From NCBI GenBank assembly GCA_023055425.1, contig JALGPY010000005.1, positions 88,515,495 to 88,579,494 on the forward strand: 64,000 nucleotides of DNA. The letters run 5' to 3'. Shown here in pieces: positions 62,216 to 64,000 of the stretch (position 1 is the first letter of the stretch; each line of letters opens with the position of its first letter). The notes under the pieces were generated by a model, which had not been told where the DNA came from, searched no databases, and was given only the letters and a program-made list of their open reading frames with translations. Both the position numbers and the translations under genes were made by a program. This DNA is from Linanthus parryae (taxonomy: Eukaryota; Streptophyta; Magnoliopsida; Ericales; Polemoniaceae).

Positions 62216-62785
62216 CACTTTCAGTTCGTGTGAATGTTCTTGAGAGTTTGAGAGGAAGAAGATGAAGAGGAGTGTTTTGATCCGAAATTGGGGTTGGAAG
62301 TGTTAAAAATCCGGTTTTTACCTTTAAATAGTAGCTCCTGAATACCCAAAATGGCCCCAATTAAGGAGGTGTTCAGACCATTTCGGCCCGAAATGGTTTG
62401 GAAATTTAAAAACAGAACCCCTTTTCATTTCGGCCTGAAATCAATGGATTTTGGCTCGAAATGATTTCATTTCGGCCCGAAATGCCCTCGAACTTACCAG
62501 TTTTTGTTTTTGCTTTAGTTTCTTCATCCAGGGTCCGAGTCCTTCGATTCTTGCGCTCACGGACTCGTCATCTGGGCCTCAACTAGCTAATAATATACTC
62601 AATAAATGAATAGCTACTCCTCTACCTCGAGTAGCCTCTCTTCCAAGATCCTATTATCAAATTTCTCATTGTGCCTCGTTTTGCGTGCAATGTAGTGGAA
62701 AATATTAAACCGATATCTCTCACATCTCTCAATAAAGTATTAATATCAAAAAACAGAATACAAAAAACACATACGACTACCTAAA
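62216..62785 (-). other. Element E 3' region, right segment, with palindromes
   Basis: Non-coding. Three copies of a near-palindrome CATTTCGGCCCGAAATG at 62379-62395, 62426-62441 (one change) and 62468-62484, plus a half-site at about 62452-62460. The conserved GCGCTGATTGGGAGGC block begins just to the right. Confidence 0.6.
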
Positions 62786-62851
62786 TTGGGTTGCCTCCCA
62801 ATCAGCGCTTGTAATTTACGGTCGACGGCCCAACCAACTTACCTCTTCCAC

Positions 62852-64000
62852 CTAGAAAGCTGGCTTGGCACGATGTGCCCCATCCTCTTGTGGTCTTTGC
62901 AGGATCTTCCAAACCACCTTGTTCTTTATATTAGGATCAGGTGGATCCTCCTTTGTCACGTCTTGAATTTGGAGCGCTCCATGCACGGCAAGTGGAACCG
63001 CGGACTGCCCCTGAGTCTGTTGGAGAGTAGGGTTGAAAACCTTGAAAGTCTCACGCACATCATTAATCCTCATGATCAACTATCCATTCTCAACATCTAT
63101 AAATGTCCGACCGGTAGCCAAGAAGGGCCTTACTAGAATAATCGGAATGTCTCCTAGCGGCATATCTAGAATGACAAAATCAGCTGGGATGATGAGACTC
63201 CCAACCTTCACCAAGACATCTTCAACCACCCCATAGACTTTCTTCGATGACATATTTGAAAATTACATATTGATCTAGGTGGATTGCGCCCCCACACCTA
63301 ACTTCTTAAATACTGAGAGTGGCATCAGATTGACACTAGCCCCCAAGTCACACAGGACCTGTCCAGTGTAGGCTCCACCTAGAGTAGCTTCAATTAGAAA
63401 TTTTCCTGGATCCTTCTGTTTATGAGGCAACCCATGCAAGGCACATGAGCTAACCTGCTCAGTCAAGTCGAAAGTCTGAAAGTCATCTACAGCTCTCTTC
63501 CCCAACACTGCATCTTTCATGAATTTAGCATACTTAGGCATCATCTTGACTGCCTCAATCAGTTGTATGTTAATGTGAAACTTGGAGAAGATAGATACGA
63601 ATTGCCTATAATCCTCATAGTCATCTTTCCTCTTACTTCTACGCAATGGAAAAGGGGGATCCTTGGAAGAATTAAGGGACGGAGTTACCTCATTATTTCC
63701 CTCCTCAGGTGGCAGAGCTTCCTGTTGCTGTTGATACAACTCTGAAACATCTGCTTCAAGTTTTACCTCCACCGCATTCACCTGAACTGTGTTGTATGCC
63801 ACTGAGCTATGCTTCACCAAAACTTGGTGCTGGTAAGAATAAACCATGCTCTCCTCTTTCTTAACCACACATCTGACCAACTTATATGCTCCCTCCAAAT
63901 CACAGTTGAACTAGAAATTAGCCCCATATTCAATATCGACCTTGTCTTTATCAGACTTGTCAAGTGCATCATAGAATACCTGGATGATGTGACCCTTAGC
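62852..64000 (-). pseudogene. Element E gag-protease, degenerate and partial
   Basis: Read on the minus strand from the window edge: gag residues (HIIQVFYDALDKSDKD, about 63930-63990), a stop near 63910, then a 207-residue frame (63275-63898). That frame has a charged Gln/Glu-rich linker, a SIFSKFHINIQLIEAVKMMPKY-like gag C-terminal segment, and the protease active-site block CDLGASVNLMPLSVFKKLG near residue 185. Two stops follow; then [16 protein letters not shown] and a [18 protein letters not shown] strand, another stop, and a last frame (62852-63079) ending the protease. Asp-Leu-Gly replaces the usual Asp-Ser/Thr-Gly, as is usual in Athila/Tat elements. Not functional as read. Confidence 0.83.

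Larger units (their letters stand above)
56938..64000 (-). mobile_element. Element E: Tat/Athila-like Ty3/gypsy, gag-protease only, runs off window
   Basis: Minus-oriented. The left LTR is about 56938-58526. A long non-coding 3' region (58527-62785) contains the Sirevirus LTR F, and gag-protease remnants lie at 62852-64000. The protease (CDLGASVNLMP) is of the Athila/Tat type. Downstream of it the coding soon stops, and GCGCTGATTGGGAGGCAACC follows (minus strand, about 62788-62807), a block I recall beside coding ends in this group. No RT, RNase H or integrase is seen between it and the LTR, so the element is non-autonomous or has lost pol. The other LTR is outside the window. Confidence 0.78.

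Overview
The window is a heterochromatin-like block of a plant nuclear genome, most likely a flowering plant and probably a eudicot. It consists almost entirely of nested transposable elements. The evidence is AT-rich DNA, plant-type Ty1/copia and Ty3/gypsy polyproteins, initiator tRNA-Met primer binding sites (TGGTATCAGAGC on the minus strand), CACTA DNA transposons, and no recognisable host gene, tRNA or rRNA. The species cannot be named from this.

The backbone (about 400-54440) is a head-to-tail tandem array of 13 copies (some truncated) of a unit with a period of about 1.6 kb. Each unit reads as one long terminal repeat (about 1.36 kb, TGTGACGACCC...GGGTCTTACA on the plus strand) plus about 250 bp of non-coding internal DNA that ends in a tRNA-Met primer binding site directly beside the next LTR. 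I read it as a satellite-like array made from a non-coding LTR retrotransposon.

Five elements sit in the array. (A) A decayed Sirevirus-type copia element at 4523-16766, with a 2.8 kb CACTA element (5104-7878) inside its left LTR. (Second CACTA) A 2.4 kb element at 25858-28226. (C) A decayed copia element at 29719-38093. (D) A very young, apparently intact Ty3/gypsy chromovirus at 39102-50817, with 3.5 kb LTRs and one unbroken 1,497-residue gag-pol frame. All have target-site duplications, and removing the insertions restores the 1.6 kb period.

To the right of the array (54559-64000) is the 3' end of a second Sirevirus (B). It is cut at 56938 by a Tat/Athila-like gypsy element (E), which runs off the window. 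E carries gag-protease remnants but no reverse transcriptase or integrase in the window. Its 3' untranslated region is interrupted by a plus-strand Sirevirus LTR (F, about 60930-62215).

Relative order of events: array formation, then A, then CACTA 1 inside A, with C and CACTA 2 also old, and D last (two LTRs differing at about eight sites by eye). The array and elements A-E all point to the minus strand; only fragment F, and perhaps the first 390 bases, point the other way. No host gene pathway is present. The coding content is gag, protease, integrase, reverse transcriptase and RNase H, plus an extra 3' reading frame shared by the two Sireviruses.
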